Source of the DNA: Mordavella massiliensis
GTDB lineage: Bacteria; Bacillota; Clostridia; Lachnospirales; Lachnospiraceae
NCBI RefSeq assembly: GCF_016902415.1
Contig: NZ_JACJLV010000025.1
Coordinates: 1-37,400 of the forward strand
DNA length: 37,400 bases
Reading direction: 5' to 3'
Shown here: positions 1 through 6,704 of the stretch, one piece after another
How positions within the stretch are numbered: the stretch's first letter is position 1
Layout of the letters: the number at the start of each line of letters is the position of its first letter
Notes under the pieces: generated by a model
The model's database searches: none
Told to the model about the DNA's origin: nothing
Seen by the model: the letters and a program-made list of their open reading frames with translations, nothing else
Translations under genes and position numbers: made by a program

Positions 1-1
1 G

Positions 2-451
2 ATTTATGCAGCGCCGGATGTCTGGCCGGATGAACTGTATTTGTTGCAGAAAACGAATCCTAAGGTTATTTTTTCAGGGGAAACAGCGCTCTACATCCAC
101 GGGCTTACAGACCGGGAATACGGTAGAATTGAAGTGACTGTTCCGCAGGGATATAATGCAGTTCATTTGAGGAAAAAGAAAATCCAGGTAAGAGCACAAA
201 AGGAGGATTTGTATAAATTAGGGAAAACCGTAGTAGATTCTGGATATGGAAATCAAATCGTGGTTTATGATAAGGAGCGTTCCGTTTGTGATGCGGTAAT
301 GAATCGAAAAAAGATGGATGTGCAGACGTTTCAGACGGTAATGAAAGAATATATGTCTGATACAGACAGAAGCTTACAGGTATTGATTCGTTATGCGGAA
401 AAGTTAGGAATTCGTGATGAGATGATGAAATATGTGGAGGTGCTGACATGA
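2..451 (+). CDS. abiEi: AbiEi-type antitoxin of a type IV toxin-antitoxin pair, 5' partial
   Basis: The reading frame is open back to the window edge, so the N-terminal winged-helix part lies upstream and position 2 is not a real start. The visible 149 residues match the C-terminal part of AbiEi antitoxins: the segment FSGETALYIHGLTDR, then a VTVP strand, a basic stretch, and the SVCDAV motif typical of these proteins. AbiEi proteins bind their own promoter and counteract the partner nucleotidyltransferase without direct protein contact. The stop codon overlaps the start of the next gene (ATGA), as is usual for abiE operons. The identification rests on the family pattern and on the neighbour, which is a clear AbiEii. 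Confidence 0.85.
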   Translation: MYAAPDVWPDELYLLQKTNPKVIFSGETALYIHGLTDREYGRIEVTVPQGYNAVHLRKKKIQVRAQKEDLYKLGKTVVDSGYGNQIVVYDKERSVCDAVMNRKKMDVQTFQTVMKEYMSDTDRSLQVLIRYAEKLGIRDEMMKYVEVLT

Positions 452-1293
452 TCCATACATCAAAACAGCTAAAAGATAAAGTGAGAAATATTTCACATAG
501 CGATAATCAGATTGCCCAGATGCTGATTCGGAACTTTATTATGGAGCGATTTTTAGAGAGAGTATCTGTATCACGATATCGTAATAATTTCATACTAAAA
601 GGCGGCATGCTTGTTGCTTCATTAGTGGGGATTGACACAAGGGCAACTATGGATATCGATTCGACGCTCAAGGCACTGCCTCTCAATAAAGAGGATGCAG
701 TACGAATTGTAAACGAGATTATTGGCATCCATATAGAAGACGGTATCCGTTTTGAGATGGTAAAGGTTGTAGAAATTATGACTGACTTCGAATATCCGGG
801 AGTCCGTATGGTGCTGGAAGCCAGACTTGATCGTTTGAAACAGAGGATTAAGATAGATCTTTCTACGGATGACGTCATTACACCTGCAGCAATCAGATAT
901 AATTATCGACTTATGTTCGAAGACAGGAATATTGAACTGCTGACTTATACCCCGGAAACACTTCTTGCAGAAAAGATTCAGACCATTCTTGCAAGAGGAA
1001 TTACAACAACACGGATGAGAGATTTTTATGATGTGTATGAGATTGTAGTGGGCAATAAGGTCACTGTAGAAAAGGCATTGTTGGCAGAGGCATTTGCCGC
1101 TACCTGCATGAAACGGAAGACTATATTTTGTTCGGAGCAAATAGAAAAAATCCTGAATGAAATATCAACAGATGGAGGATTACTGAATTTGTGGGAATTG
1201 TATAAGAAGGATAATTTCTATGTTGGTGACACAAACTGGGCAGTAGTCTGCGAAGTTGTGTGTGACTACATAAGGGAGAATATCTCAGAATGA
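448..1293 (+). CDS. abiEii: AbiEii/AbiGii-family nucleotidyltransferase toxin
   Basis: This 281-residue protein has the nucleotidyltransferase signature of AbiEii toxins. FILKGGMLVASL at about residues 48-59 is followed by RATMDID at about 65-71, giving the GG...DxD catalytic pattern. The segment ETLLAEKIQTIL followed by RMRDFYDVYEI at about 170-200 is the conserved C-terminal block, containing the AEK and R-x-x-D-x-Y-D elements. Toxins of this family use nucleotides to modify tRNA or other targets and stop growth, often giving abortive infection against phage. The start overlaps the antitoxin stop (ATGA) and is preceded by GGAGG, so the two are translationally coupled. All catalytic residues I can check are present, so the toxin looks intact. 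Confidence 0.9.
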   Translation: MIHTSKQLKDKVRNISHSDNQIAQMLIRNFIMERFLERVSVSRYRNNFILKGGMLVASLVGIDTRATMDIDSTLKALPLNKEDAVRIVNEIIGIHIEDGIRFEMVKVVEIMTDFEYPGVRMVLEARLDRLKQRIKIDLSTDDVITPAAIRYNYRLMFEDRNIELLTYTPETLLAEKIQTILARGITTTRMRDFYDVYEIVVGNKVTVEKALLAEAFAATCMKRKTIFCSEQIEKILNEISTDGGLLNLWELYKKDNFYVGDTNWAVVCEVVCDYIRENISE

Positions 1294-1312
1294 AATTTGA
1301 GGAGCGATACTT

Positions 1313-2302
1313 ATGCCAAAAGGAACCAATCAGAAATTCAAATTATATCGTCTGGCGCAGCTTATGCTGGAACAGACGGATGACGAACATTACATTACCA
1401 TGCCGGAGATCCTGGCGGGGCTGGGGAATTACGGGATTACCGCAGACCGTAAGAGCATTTACCAGGATCTTAAGGACCTGGAAGTGCTGGGGATCGAGGT
1501 GGAAGGGGAACCGGACGGGAAAGGTTATCACTATCATGTGGTTTCCAGACCGTTTGAACTTCCGGAACTGAAGCTTCTTGTGGACGCGATCCAGTCTTCC
1601 AGATTTATTACGGAGAAAAAGACCAATGCGCTGATCCGGAAACTGGAGAAACTGGTCAGCAGATATGAAGCGAACCGGCTGCAGCGCCAGGTGTTTGTCT
1701 CGGGCCGGATCAAAACCATGAACGAAAGCATTTACTATGCGGTAGACACGATCCACAATGCCATTTCAGATAATAAGAAAATACGGTTCCAATATTACCA
1801 GTGGAATGTAAAAAAGGAAATGGTGCTGCGCCGGGACGGCGCATTCTATGAGATCAGTCCCTGGGGCCTTTCCTGGGACAGCGAGAATTATTATCTGGTG
1901 GGCTTTGATTCGGAGGCCGGGGAGATCCGGCATTACCGGGTGGATAAAATGCTCCGCATCCAGATGACAGACAAGGCCAGAGAAGGAAAGGAACATTTCC
2001 GGAAGCTTGATATGGCCGACTATGCAAAGAAAAGTTTCGGCATGTTTGGCGGGGAAGAAAAGACGGTTAAGCTGCTGGTGGATCACCAGCTGGCCGGAGT
2101 GATCGTTGACCGGTTCGGAAAAGATGTGCACATGATCCCTGTGGATGAGAATCATTTTACGGTCAGCGTAACCGTTATGGTCAGCAGCCAGTTCCTGGGC
2201 TGGATCTTTTCGCTGGGAGAAAAAGTGGAGATCCTGGGGCCGGAGGAAGTAAAAGAACAGATGCGCCGGGAAGGGGAAAGACTGTTGAAGCAGTATTCGT
2301 AA
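1313..2302 (+). CDS. WYL-domain transcriptional regulator with N-terminal HTH
   Basis: The 329-residue protein starts with a DeoR-like winged helix (about residues 8-65, including ITADRKSIYQDLKDLEVLG) and has a WYL domain around residues 175-220. In that domain SPWGLSWDSENYYLVGFD is followed by RHYRVDKM, the usual ligand-sensing core. A C-terminal WCX-like extension follows. WYL proteins sense nucleic acids or nucleotides and often repress defence genes. The ATG is preceded by GAGGAG seven bases upstream and lies 19 bases after abiEii, so it may be co-transcribed with the AbiE pair. Base composition is richer in GC than abiE, so it could instead be a resident gene beside a transferred cassette. 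Confidence 0.9.
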   Translation: MPKGTNQKFKLYRLAQLMLEQTDDEHYITMPEILAGLGNYGITADRKSIYQDLKDLEVLGIEVEGEPDGKGYHYHVVSRPFELPELKLLVDAIQSSRFITEKKTNALIRKLEKLVSRYEANRLQRQVFVSGRIKTMNESIYYAVDTIHNAISDNKKIRFQYYQWNVKKEMVLRRDGAFYEISPWGLSWDSENYYLVGFDSEAGEIRHYRVDKMLRIQMTDKAREGKEHFRKLDMADYAKKSFGMFGGEEKTVKLLVDHQLAGVIVDRFGKDVHMIPVDENHFTVSVTVMVSSQFLGWIFSLGEKVEILGPEEVKEQMRREGERLLKQYS

Positions 2303-2339
2303 GGTGGCATTTTTATAGGACACCTGATCCGTTAAGCTG

Positions 2340-2368
2340 TATCCAACAAGAAAAAGAAAGGTTGGATA
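2340..2368 (+). promoter_or_regulatory. Stem-loop enclosing the ribosome binding site of the 33-aa ORF
   Basis: TATCCAAC at 2340-2347 is the exact reverse complement of GTTGGATA at 2361-2368. The 13-base A-rich loop ends in AAAG, and the only purine-rich ribosome binding sequence for the ORF at 2372 lies across the loop and the right arm. Folding would hide that site. This may be translational control or chance. Confidence 0.35.
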
Positions 2369-2371
2369 GCA

Positions 2372-2473
2372 ATGAAAGGATATCATACAGCAGACGGATA
2401 TATGGGTTATATTGACGGAGAATACCGGCTCTTTGCCAGTGAGACGGATTACCGGGAATGGGTGGAAGATTAA
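2372..2473 (+). CDS. Small conserved-looking protein of 33 residues, function unknown
   Basis: An ATG at 2372 opens a 33-residue ORF that begins MKGYHTADGYMGYIDGEY and ends in an acidic tail, rich in tyrosine and glycine. An AAAGG sequence lies about ten bases upstream. The aromatic, repetitive character (GYHTADGYMGY, then GEYRLFAS) resembles short hypothetical proteins I associate with Lachnospiraceae, but I cannot assign a family. It follows the WYL gene by 69 bases. No membrane segment or metal motif is visible. It may be a real small gene or the start of the degraded surface-protein region downstream. Confidence 0.45.
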   Translation: MKGYHTADGYMGYIDGEYRLFASETDYREWVED

Positions 2474-3084
2474 GAGATACTGGAAAATATTACCGCGTTC
2501 ATTTCCTTTCCTGTGATGGTATAATGTGGAACCATACCGGTGCAGGTTACCGGGAATACAGCAGGAAAGGAAGAGAGGATGAAAAAGAAGTGGAGAGGTT
2601 TTCCCGCTTTTGTGAGGAGTTTGCCAACTATGAGAGGGAACCAGGCCAGGATATGACGCTGCTTGTAACAGCGGACGGGAAGGCGGTAAAAAAGATCTAT
2701 TACACCCGGATTTTTTATGACCGGATTGCTTTTCAGACACAGGGAAGTTATATTCCGCCTGTTTACGGAAACCGGGGCGACGACATCCGTGAGGAAATGA
2801 GCAGGATCCCGGAACCGGAACGACCGGGGTATATATTCCTGGGGTGGGAACCGGAACTGCCGGAGACCATGCCGGAGGGAGAACTGACGGTACATGCCCT
2901 GTGGGAGCCGGGGGAGAGTCAGTATACCGTGCTAAGATGGATGGAGCATGCGGAGGATGAAGAATATTCGCTGCTGGGGGATCAGGAAGAGACCGCAAAG
3001 ATCGTGGTCAGAACTGCGGCGGCGGGAATCGCGGTGCTTCTGCTGCTGGCGGTCAGAAAGAAAAAGAGGCTGGCTCTTAAATAA
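2458..3084 (+). CDS. Fragment of a surface protein with an InlB/Flg_new-type repeat and C-terminal anchor
   Basis: The frame carries one Listeria-Bacteroides type repeat (RPGYIFLGWEPELPETMP, then LTVHALWEP) at about residues 122-152. After it comes a MucBP-like stretch (YTVLRWMEHAEDEEYSL), then a hydrophobic segment (AAGIAVLLLLAV) and a basic tail. This order matches the C-terminal end of a clostridial cell-surface protein, but there is no signal peptide. The start at 2458 has no ribosome binding site and lies inside the previous ORF. The best ribosome binding site (GGAAAGGAAGAGAGG) serves an ATG at 2579 in another frame that soon stops, which suggests a frameshift. I regard it as a probable remnant; translation could also begin at 2653. 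Confidence 0.45.
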   Translation: MGGRLRDTGKYYRVHFLSCDGIMWNHTGAGYREYSRKGREDEKEVERFSRFCEEFANYEREPGQDMTLLVTADGKAVKKIYYTRIFYDRIAFQTQGSYIPPVYGNRGDDIREEMSRIPEPERPGYIFLGWEPELPETMPEGELTVHALWEPGESQYTVLRWMEHAEDEEYSLLGDQEETAKIVVRTAAAGIAVLLLLAVRKKKRLALK

Positions 3085-3098
3085 GAGCCGGCCTTTTT
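3068..3098. terminator. Bidirectional intrinsic terminator between convergent genes
   Basis: GGCTGGCTCTT and AAGAGCCGGCC form an 11-bp stem with one G-T pair, followed by TTTTT on the plus strand. On the minus strand the same stem runs into a T-rich stretch. It overlaps the stop codon of the plus-strand ORF and closes the transporter gene on the minus strand. Confidence 0.8.
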
Positions 3099-3795
3099 AG
3101 AAAAGATTGATCATGATCAGGCCCAGGCCGATCATGGCAGTGGCCAGATATTGCCTGCGGGTCAGAAGTTCCCGGAATGCCAGGTAATTGATGACATTTA
3201 CCAGAATGATCAGCCCTGCGCTGTAAGTGGGATAGACGATATAGGCCGGAAGTACGGCGGCCGCGCGCATGACAAACAGCGTGGAAAGCTGATTGGGGAT
3301 TCCCACTCCGATGCCAATCAGTACATCCTGGAGGCGCATGGGGCCGCCATCCCGGAGAAATAACAGGACGCTTACCGCCAGAGCGGCAAGGAAGGTATAC
3401 AGGACAAAACAGGTCTGGCTGTCCGCACCGTAGTACCGGCTGTAAACTTTGGACACAAAGTCCAGTGTCCCGCCCAGGATAAAGATGGCAAGAAGACCGA
3501 ATACAAAGGCAGGGCGTTCCTCTTTGCCGCCGGAGTTCATAAGGAGGATCGCGGCGCTGCAAAGGATCAGGCCCGCAATCTGCACGGGAGCGGGGATTTC
3601 CAGGAATAACAGAGCCGACAGGATGGTGGGGATCAGGATTCCCAGCCGGTTAAATGTGGTGGTCAGCGGCGCGCCGTTTCTGCGGATGCTGAGCTGGATA
3701 AAAATGAGGGCGGCCACAAAGCCGATCCCGTTAAGGATTCCTGAAATGACGGACAGAAGATCGCTGTGGAGGACCAGAGTTTTATCCTCCAGCAT
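3097..3795 (-). CDS. EamA/DMT-like transporter, 5'-truncated (probable pseudogene)
   Basis: The 232-residue product is strongly hydrophobic with about eight membrane segments. It has the pattern of clostridial EamA-type transporters: SVISGILNGIGFVAALIF, then RNGAPLTTTFNRLGILIPT, and later GVGIPNQLSTLF. Family members have ten segments and about 285-300 residues, so the first two helices are missing. The ATG used here, within FFMLEDKTL, sits where normal members are already past helix 2. The frame stays open upstream for about 30 codons with no start before a stop at about 3885. There is no ribosome binding site before the ATG. The gene probably lost its 5' end when the crp/fnr promoter region was joined to it. 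Confidence 0.65.
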   Translation of the reverse strand: MLEDKTLVLHSDLLSVISGILNGIGFVAALIFIQLSIRRNGAPLTTTFNRLGILIPTILSALLFLEIPAPVQIAGLILCSAAILLMNSGGKEERPAFVFGLLAIFILGGTLDFVSKVYSRYYGADSQTCFVLYTFLAALAVSVLLFLRDGGPMRLQDVLIGIGVGIPNQLSTLFVMRAAAVLPAYIVYPTYSAGLIILVNVINYLAFRELLTRRQYLATAMIGLGLIMINLF

Positions 3796-3888
3796 GAAAA
3801 AGCTTATCTGTTGTCTGACTGCCGGATCTTGTGCGTCGTAAAAACCCGGCAGATTGATTTTAGCACAAAGAAAGCTTTCTGCCTATGC

Positions 3889-3917
3889 TTGTTCTGCGTG
3901 AAAAAATCCAGTATACT
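3889..3917 (+). promoter_or_regulatory. Sigma-A type promoter for the Crp/Fnr regulator gene
   Basis: TTGTTC at 3889-3894 and TATACT at 3912-3917 are separated by 17 bases. Transcription would begin near 3924 and give a leader of about 35 bases containing AAAGGAG. Confidence 0.65.
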
Positions 3918-3958
3918 GAATCTATATCAATACACAGACAAAAGGAGAGAAAAAGGCC

Positions 3959-4621
3959 ATGGGCTTTGCAGAATATTTTCCGGTAATCCGTAAATTAACA
4001 CCGGCTCAGAGAAAAAGGATCGAAGAGTCCGTCACGGAAAAGAAGGTCCCCAAAGGAATGGTGATCCACGACGGGACCACAGGGTGTACAGGACTTCTGG
4101 TGGTGCGGTCTGGGCTTTTGCGGGCGTATATGCTTTCAGACGAGGGAAGAGAGATCACGCTTTACCGCCTGTTTGAACGGGATGTATGTCTGTTTTCCGC
4201 ATCCTGCATGTTGAGAAGCATTCAGTTTGATATCAATATCCAGGCGGAGAAAGATACAGAATTGTGGGTGATCCCGGCCCATGTCTGGCAGCAGCTGACA
4301 GAAGAATCAGCGGTACTTTCGAATTACACCAGTGAATTGATGGCCGGGCGGTTTACGGATGTGATGTGGCTGATCGAGCAGATCATGTGGAAGAGTCTGG
4401 ATAAACGGGTGGCGGATTTCCTTCTGGAAGAAATGACAGTAGAAGATTCGGAAGTTCTAAAGCTCACCCATGAGGCGGTTGCGGCGCATCTTGGTACGGC
4501 AAGAGAGGTTGTGACAAGAATGCTGCGGTATTTCCAGAGCGAAGGGATCGTAAAACTGTCCAGAGGGACGATTGAGATCCTGGATACTGCAAAGCTGGAG
4601 GCTGTCCTGGAAGAAAAGTAA
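3959..4621 (+). CDS. Crp/Fnr-family transcriptional regulator
   Basis: This 220-residue protein has an N-terminal cyclic-nucleotide-binding-like beta barrel (about residues 20-125) and a C-terminal winged helix. The recognition region reads LTHEAVAAHLGTAREVVTRML (split here as LTHEAVAAHL and GTAREVVTRML). The R-E-x-x-x-R spacing in the recognition helix is the one Crp uses to read GTGA half-sites. The phosphate-binding cassette of true cAMP receptors is not evident. Several cysteines (GCTG near residue 43, CLFSASC near residues 74-80) could hold a redox or metal sensor. The start follows AAAGGAG by about ten bases. It lies next to thioredoxin and BrnQ, whose shared control region contains a GTGA/TCAC palindrome. 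Confidence 0.88.
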   Translation: MGFAEYFPVIRKLTPAQRKRIEESVTEKKVPKGMVIHDGTTGCTGLLVVRSGLLRAYMLSDEGREITLYRLFERDVCLFSASCMLRSIQFDINIQAEKDTELWVIPAHVWQQLTEESAVLSNYTSELMAGRFTDVMWLIEQIMWKSLDKRVADFLLEEMTVEDSEVLKLTHEAVAAHLGTAREVVTRMLRYFQSEGIVKLSRGTIEILDTAKLEAVLEEK

Positions 4622-4640
4622 GAAACGGCAAAAAGAAAAA

Positions 4641-4681
4641 GCGCACAGATCCTGGAGGGGAGACTGTGCGCTCATTTTTTT
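4641..4681. terminator. Bidirectional terminator between the crp/fnr gene and trxA
   Basis: GCGCACAG at 4641-4648 pairs with CTGTGCGC at 4664-4671 and is followed by TCATTTTTTT. On the minus strand the stem is followed by TTTTTCTTTTT, so it serves both converging genes. Confidence 0.85.
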
Positions 4682-4713
4682 CGGGGGTTTTTTCTGGAGG
4701 GATGTATGGCCAT

Positions 4714-5019
4714 TTAGATCATCTGTAGGATCTGCTCTTTTGGTTTTGCGCCGGTAGAGCGGTTTACCATCTCTCCGTTTTTGAAAACGGCCAGGGTGGG
4801 GATACTCATCACCCGGAACTGTCTGGCCAGTTCTTTTTGTTCATCGACGTTGATCTTGCAGACCTTGATGTCGGAACGCTCATCGGCGATCTCGTCCATG
4901 ATGGGAAGAACCATCTGGCAGGGGCCGCACCAGGATGCCCAGAAATCTACGAGTACCGGTTTGGCGGAATGTAATACTTCCTGCTGAAAATTTTCTTTAT
5001 TGATATGAATTGCTGACAT
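4714..5019 (-). CDS. trxA: Thioredoxin
   Basis: The product is a 101-residue classical thioredoxin with the active site WASWCGPC at about residues 26-33 and the cis-proline motif MSIPTLAVFKNGE near residues 71-83. It would reduce protein disulfides in the cytoplasm using thioredoxin reductase, which is not in the window. I chose the ATG at 5019 because AAAGGAGG lies eight bases before it. The longer in-frame start at 5085 would lie upstream of the likely promoter. The gene is divergent from brnQ and shares its short control region. Length and motifs are normal for the family. Confidence 0.95.
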   Translation of the reverse strand: MSAIHINKENFQQEVLHSAKPVLVDFWASWCGPCQMVLPIMDEIADERSDIKVCKINVDEQKELARQFRVMSIPTLAVFKNGEMVNRSTGAKPKEQILQMI

Positions 5020-5066
5020 ATATGTGTCCTCCTTTGTTTTGGTTTGTTTTGTTTTTTGTTGTGTTA

Positions 5067-5075
5067 AGAATACCA
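5067..5075 (-). promoter_or_regulatory. Extended -10 promoter for trxA
   Basis: On the minus strand TGG followed by TATTCT forms an extended -10 element about 48 bases before the trxA ATG. No good -35 is visible, which is tolerated by extended -10 promoters. The call is moderate. Confidence 0.4.
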
Positions 5076-5084
5076 GAGATAACA

Positions 5085-5113
5085 TTGTCTTTCCGTGACA
5101 AAGTCACTATAAT
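5085..5113 (+). promoter_or_regulatory. brnQ promoter with a palindromic operator in its spacer
   Basis: TTGTCT at 5085-5090 and TATAAT at 5108-5113 are separated by 17 bases. The last 13 bases of the spacer are the perfect palindrome GTGAC-AAA-GTCAC at 5095-5107, so a bound protein would sit between the -35 and -10 boxes and repress. The half-sites resemble Crp-type GTGA/TCAC but with a five-base gap rather than six. Confidence 0.7.
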
Positions 5114-5146
5114 AGAAAGAAATAAATAGAAAAGCTGGGAAAAGGT

Positions 5147-6487
5147 ATGAAAAAGTTAAGTTTCAAAGAAACCATTTTTGTAGCAAGTATGTTATTCGGG
5201 ATGTTTTTCGGGGCAGGGAACCTGATCTTTCCGGTGTCTATGGGGCAGATGGCGGGAGATCATATCTGGCTGGCGGCCCTGGGATTTCTGGTGACCGGTG
5301 TGGGACTGCCGCTTCTTGGAGTGGCGGCGCTTGGGATCAGCCGGGAGACCGGTCTTCTGGGTCTGGCAAGCAGGATCGGGAAAAATTATGGGGTCTTTTT
5401 TACCTGCGCCCTGTATCTGACCATCGGACCATTTTTTGCCATCCCAAGATGCGCGTCTGTTTCTTATACAGTAGGAATAGAACGGATCCTGGAAGGGCAG
5501 GACCAGACACTGTGGCTGGCCGTCTTTTCCTTCCTGTTTTTTGCCATTGTGCTGTTTTTCTCCTTAAGGCCCGGAGAGATCCTGACCTGGATCGGCAAGG
5601 TGTTGAATCCTTCCTTCCTGGTGATTCTGGGACTCCTGGTAGTGGTGGCGCTGATCTCGCCTATGGGCGATCCTATGACTATGGCTCCGGAAGAAGGGTA
5701 TGAAAGCGGCGCTTTATTTACCGGCTTTCTGGAAGGATATAATACCATGGACGCACTGGCGGCCCTTGCATTCGGGATCGTGGTGATCGAAGTGATCCGT
5801 GGGCTTGGCGTGGAGCAGCCGGGACAGATCGCGAAGGATACGGTGAAGGCAGGGATCTTCAGTTCGATCCTGATGGCCGTGATCTATGTGCTGGTTACGC
5901 TGGTAGGCGGACAGAGCCGCGGAGAGTTTGGCATCAGCAGCAATGGCGGCGAGGGTCTGGCGCTGATCGCAGATCATTATTTCGGCGGAGCCGGTATGTT
6001 TATTCTGGCTCTGATGGTGACACTGGCCTGTCTGAAGACGGCGATCGGTCTGATCACAAGCTGCAGCGAAACATTTTCCGAGATGTTTCCGAAGTCCCCA
6101 GGATACCGGTTCTGGGCGGTATTGTTCAGTGTGGTCTCTTTCCTGATCGCCAATCTGGGACTCAATGCCATCGTGGCTTATTCTGTGCCGGTATTGATGT
6201 TTTTATACCCGCTGGCTATTGTGCTGGTGCTTCTGACCTTGTTTGGAAGCTGGTTTGACAATAACCGCCATGTACTGCGCTGGACCATTGCATTTACTGC
6301 GGTGGCGGCCCTGGCGGATTTCCTGCGGGCGCTGCCGGAAGGGACGCAGGACGCGCTGCATACAGCGCCTGTGACAGATATGCTGGGTAATGTGATCCCG
6401 TTGTCGGAGCTGGGATTTGGATGGATCGTTCCGGCGGCCGTCGGATTTGTGATCGGATTGATCGCCAGCAGGCGGCGCGGTGCATAG
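5147..6487 (+). CDS. brnQ: Branched-chain amino acid transport system II carrier protein
   Basis: This 446-residue protein has twelve predicted membrane segments and the LIVCS-family opening ETIFVASMLFGMFFGAGNL with NLIFPVSMGQ close behind. Internal family blocks include IGPFFAIPRCASVSYTVG and AYSVPVLMFLYPLAIVLVL. BrnQ proteins import leucine, isoleucine and valine with sodium or protons. Length is normal. The ATG follows GGGAAAAGG by a few bases. A single-gene unit is suggested by its own promoter and by a strong terminator just downstream. Confidence 0.95.
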   Translation: MKKLSFKETIFVASMLFGMFFGAGNLIFPVSMGQMAGDHIWLAALGFLVTGVGLPLLGVAALGISRETGLLGLASRIGKNYGVFFTCALYLTIGPFFAIPRCASVSYTVGIERILEGQDQTLWLAVFSFLFFAIVLFFSLRPGEILTWIGKVLNPSFLVILGLLVVVALISPMGDPMTMAPEEGYESGALFTGFLEGYNTMDALAALAFGIVVIEVIRGLGVEQPGQIAKDTVKAGIFSSILMAVIYVLVTLVGGQSRGEFGISSNGGEGLALIADHYFGGAGMFILALMVTLACLKTAIGLITSCSETFSEMFPKSPGYRFWAVLFSVVSFLIANLGLNAIVAYSVPVLMFLYPLAIVLVLLTLFGSWFDNNRHVLRWTIAFTAVAALADFLRALPEGTQDALHTAPVTDMLGNVIPLSELGFGWIVPAAVGFVIGLIASRRRGA

Positions 6488-6527
6488 AAGTAGTTGATAA
6501 AAATTTCATAGAGGGAAAATGGATGAG

Positions 6528-6572
6528 AGATCTGCTGTGTAGAGGATAACCTGTGCACGGCAGATCTTTTTT
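6528..6572 (+). terminator. Intrinsic terminator after brnQ
   Basis: AGATCTGCTGTG at 6528-6539 pairs with CACGGCAGATCT at 6556-6567 (12 bp, one G-U pair). TTTTT follows immediately. Confidence 0.85.
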
Positions 6573-6574
6573 GC

Positions 6575-6593
6575 ATATAGAGAAAATCTATAT
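6575..6593. promoter_or_regulatory. Inverted repeat upstream of the XRE-Uma2 gene, possible operator
   Basis: ATATAGA and TCTATAT form perfect 7-bp arms around GAAAA. It lies about 60 bases before the -35 box of the next promoter and may be a site for the XRE domain encoded there. Function is inferred only from position. Confidence 0.35.
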
Positions 6594-6654
6594 ATAGCGG
6601 AGATGATGAAAATGCTCAAAAACGGATAAAACGGGTAATAAATTCCGAAAATGG

Positions 6655-6683
6655 TTGACACATGGATACGCAGGAGATATGAT
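6655..6683 (+). promoter_or_regulatory. Strong promoter of the XRE-Uma2 gene
   Basis: A consensus TTGACA at 6655-6660 and TATGAT at 6678-6683 are separated by 17 bases. Transcription would begin at about 6690-6692, directly at a run of eight G (6692-6699). This excludes the in-frame ATG at 6651, which lies before the promoter. Confidence 0.8.
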
Positions 6684-6691
6684 AATAAAAA

Positions 6692-6699
6692 GGGGGGGG
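6692..6699 (+). repeat. G8 tract at the transcription start and ribosome binding site
   Basis: Eight consecutive G residues lie between the predicted transcription start and the ATG at 6705 and serve as the only purine-rich ribosome binding sequence. Such tracts can change length by slippage in replication or stutter in transcription. Confidence 0.6.
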
Positions 6700-6704
6700 T
6701 TTGG

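Noticed and set aside
1766-2998. 410-residue open frame on the minus strand opposite the WYL gene
   Set aside because: It overlaps the well-supported WYL gene, is rich in proline, histidine and serine as expected for an antisense frame, and has no start signal.
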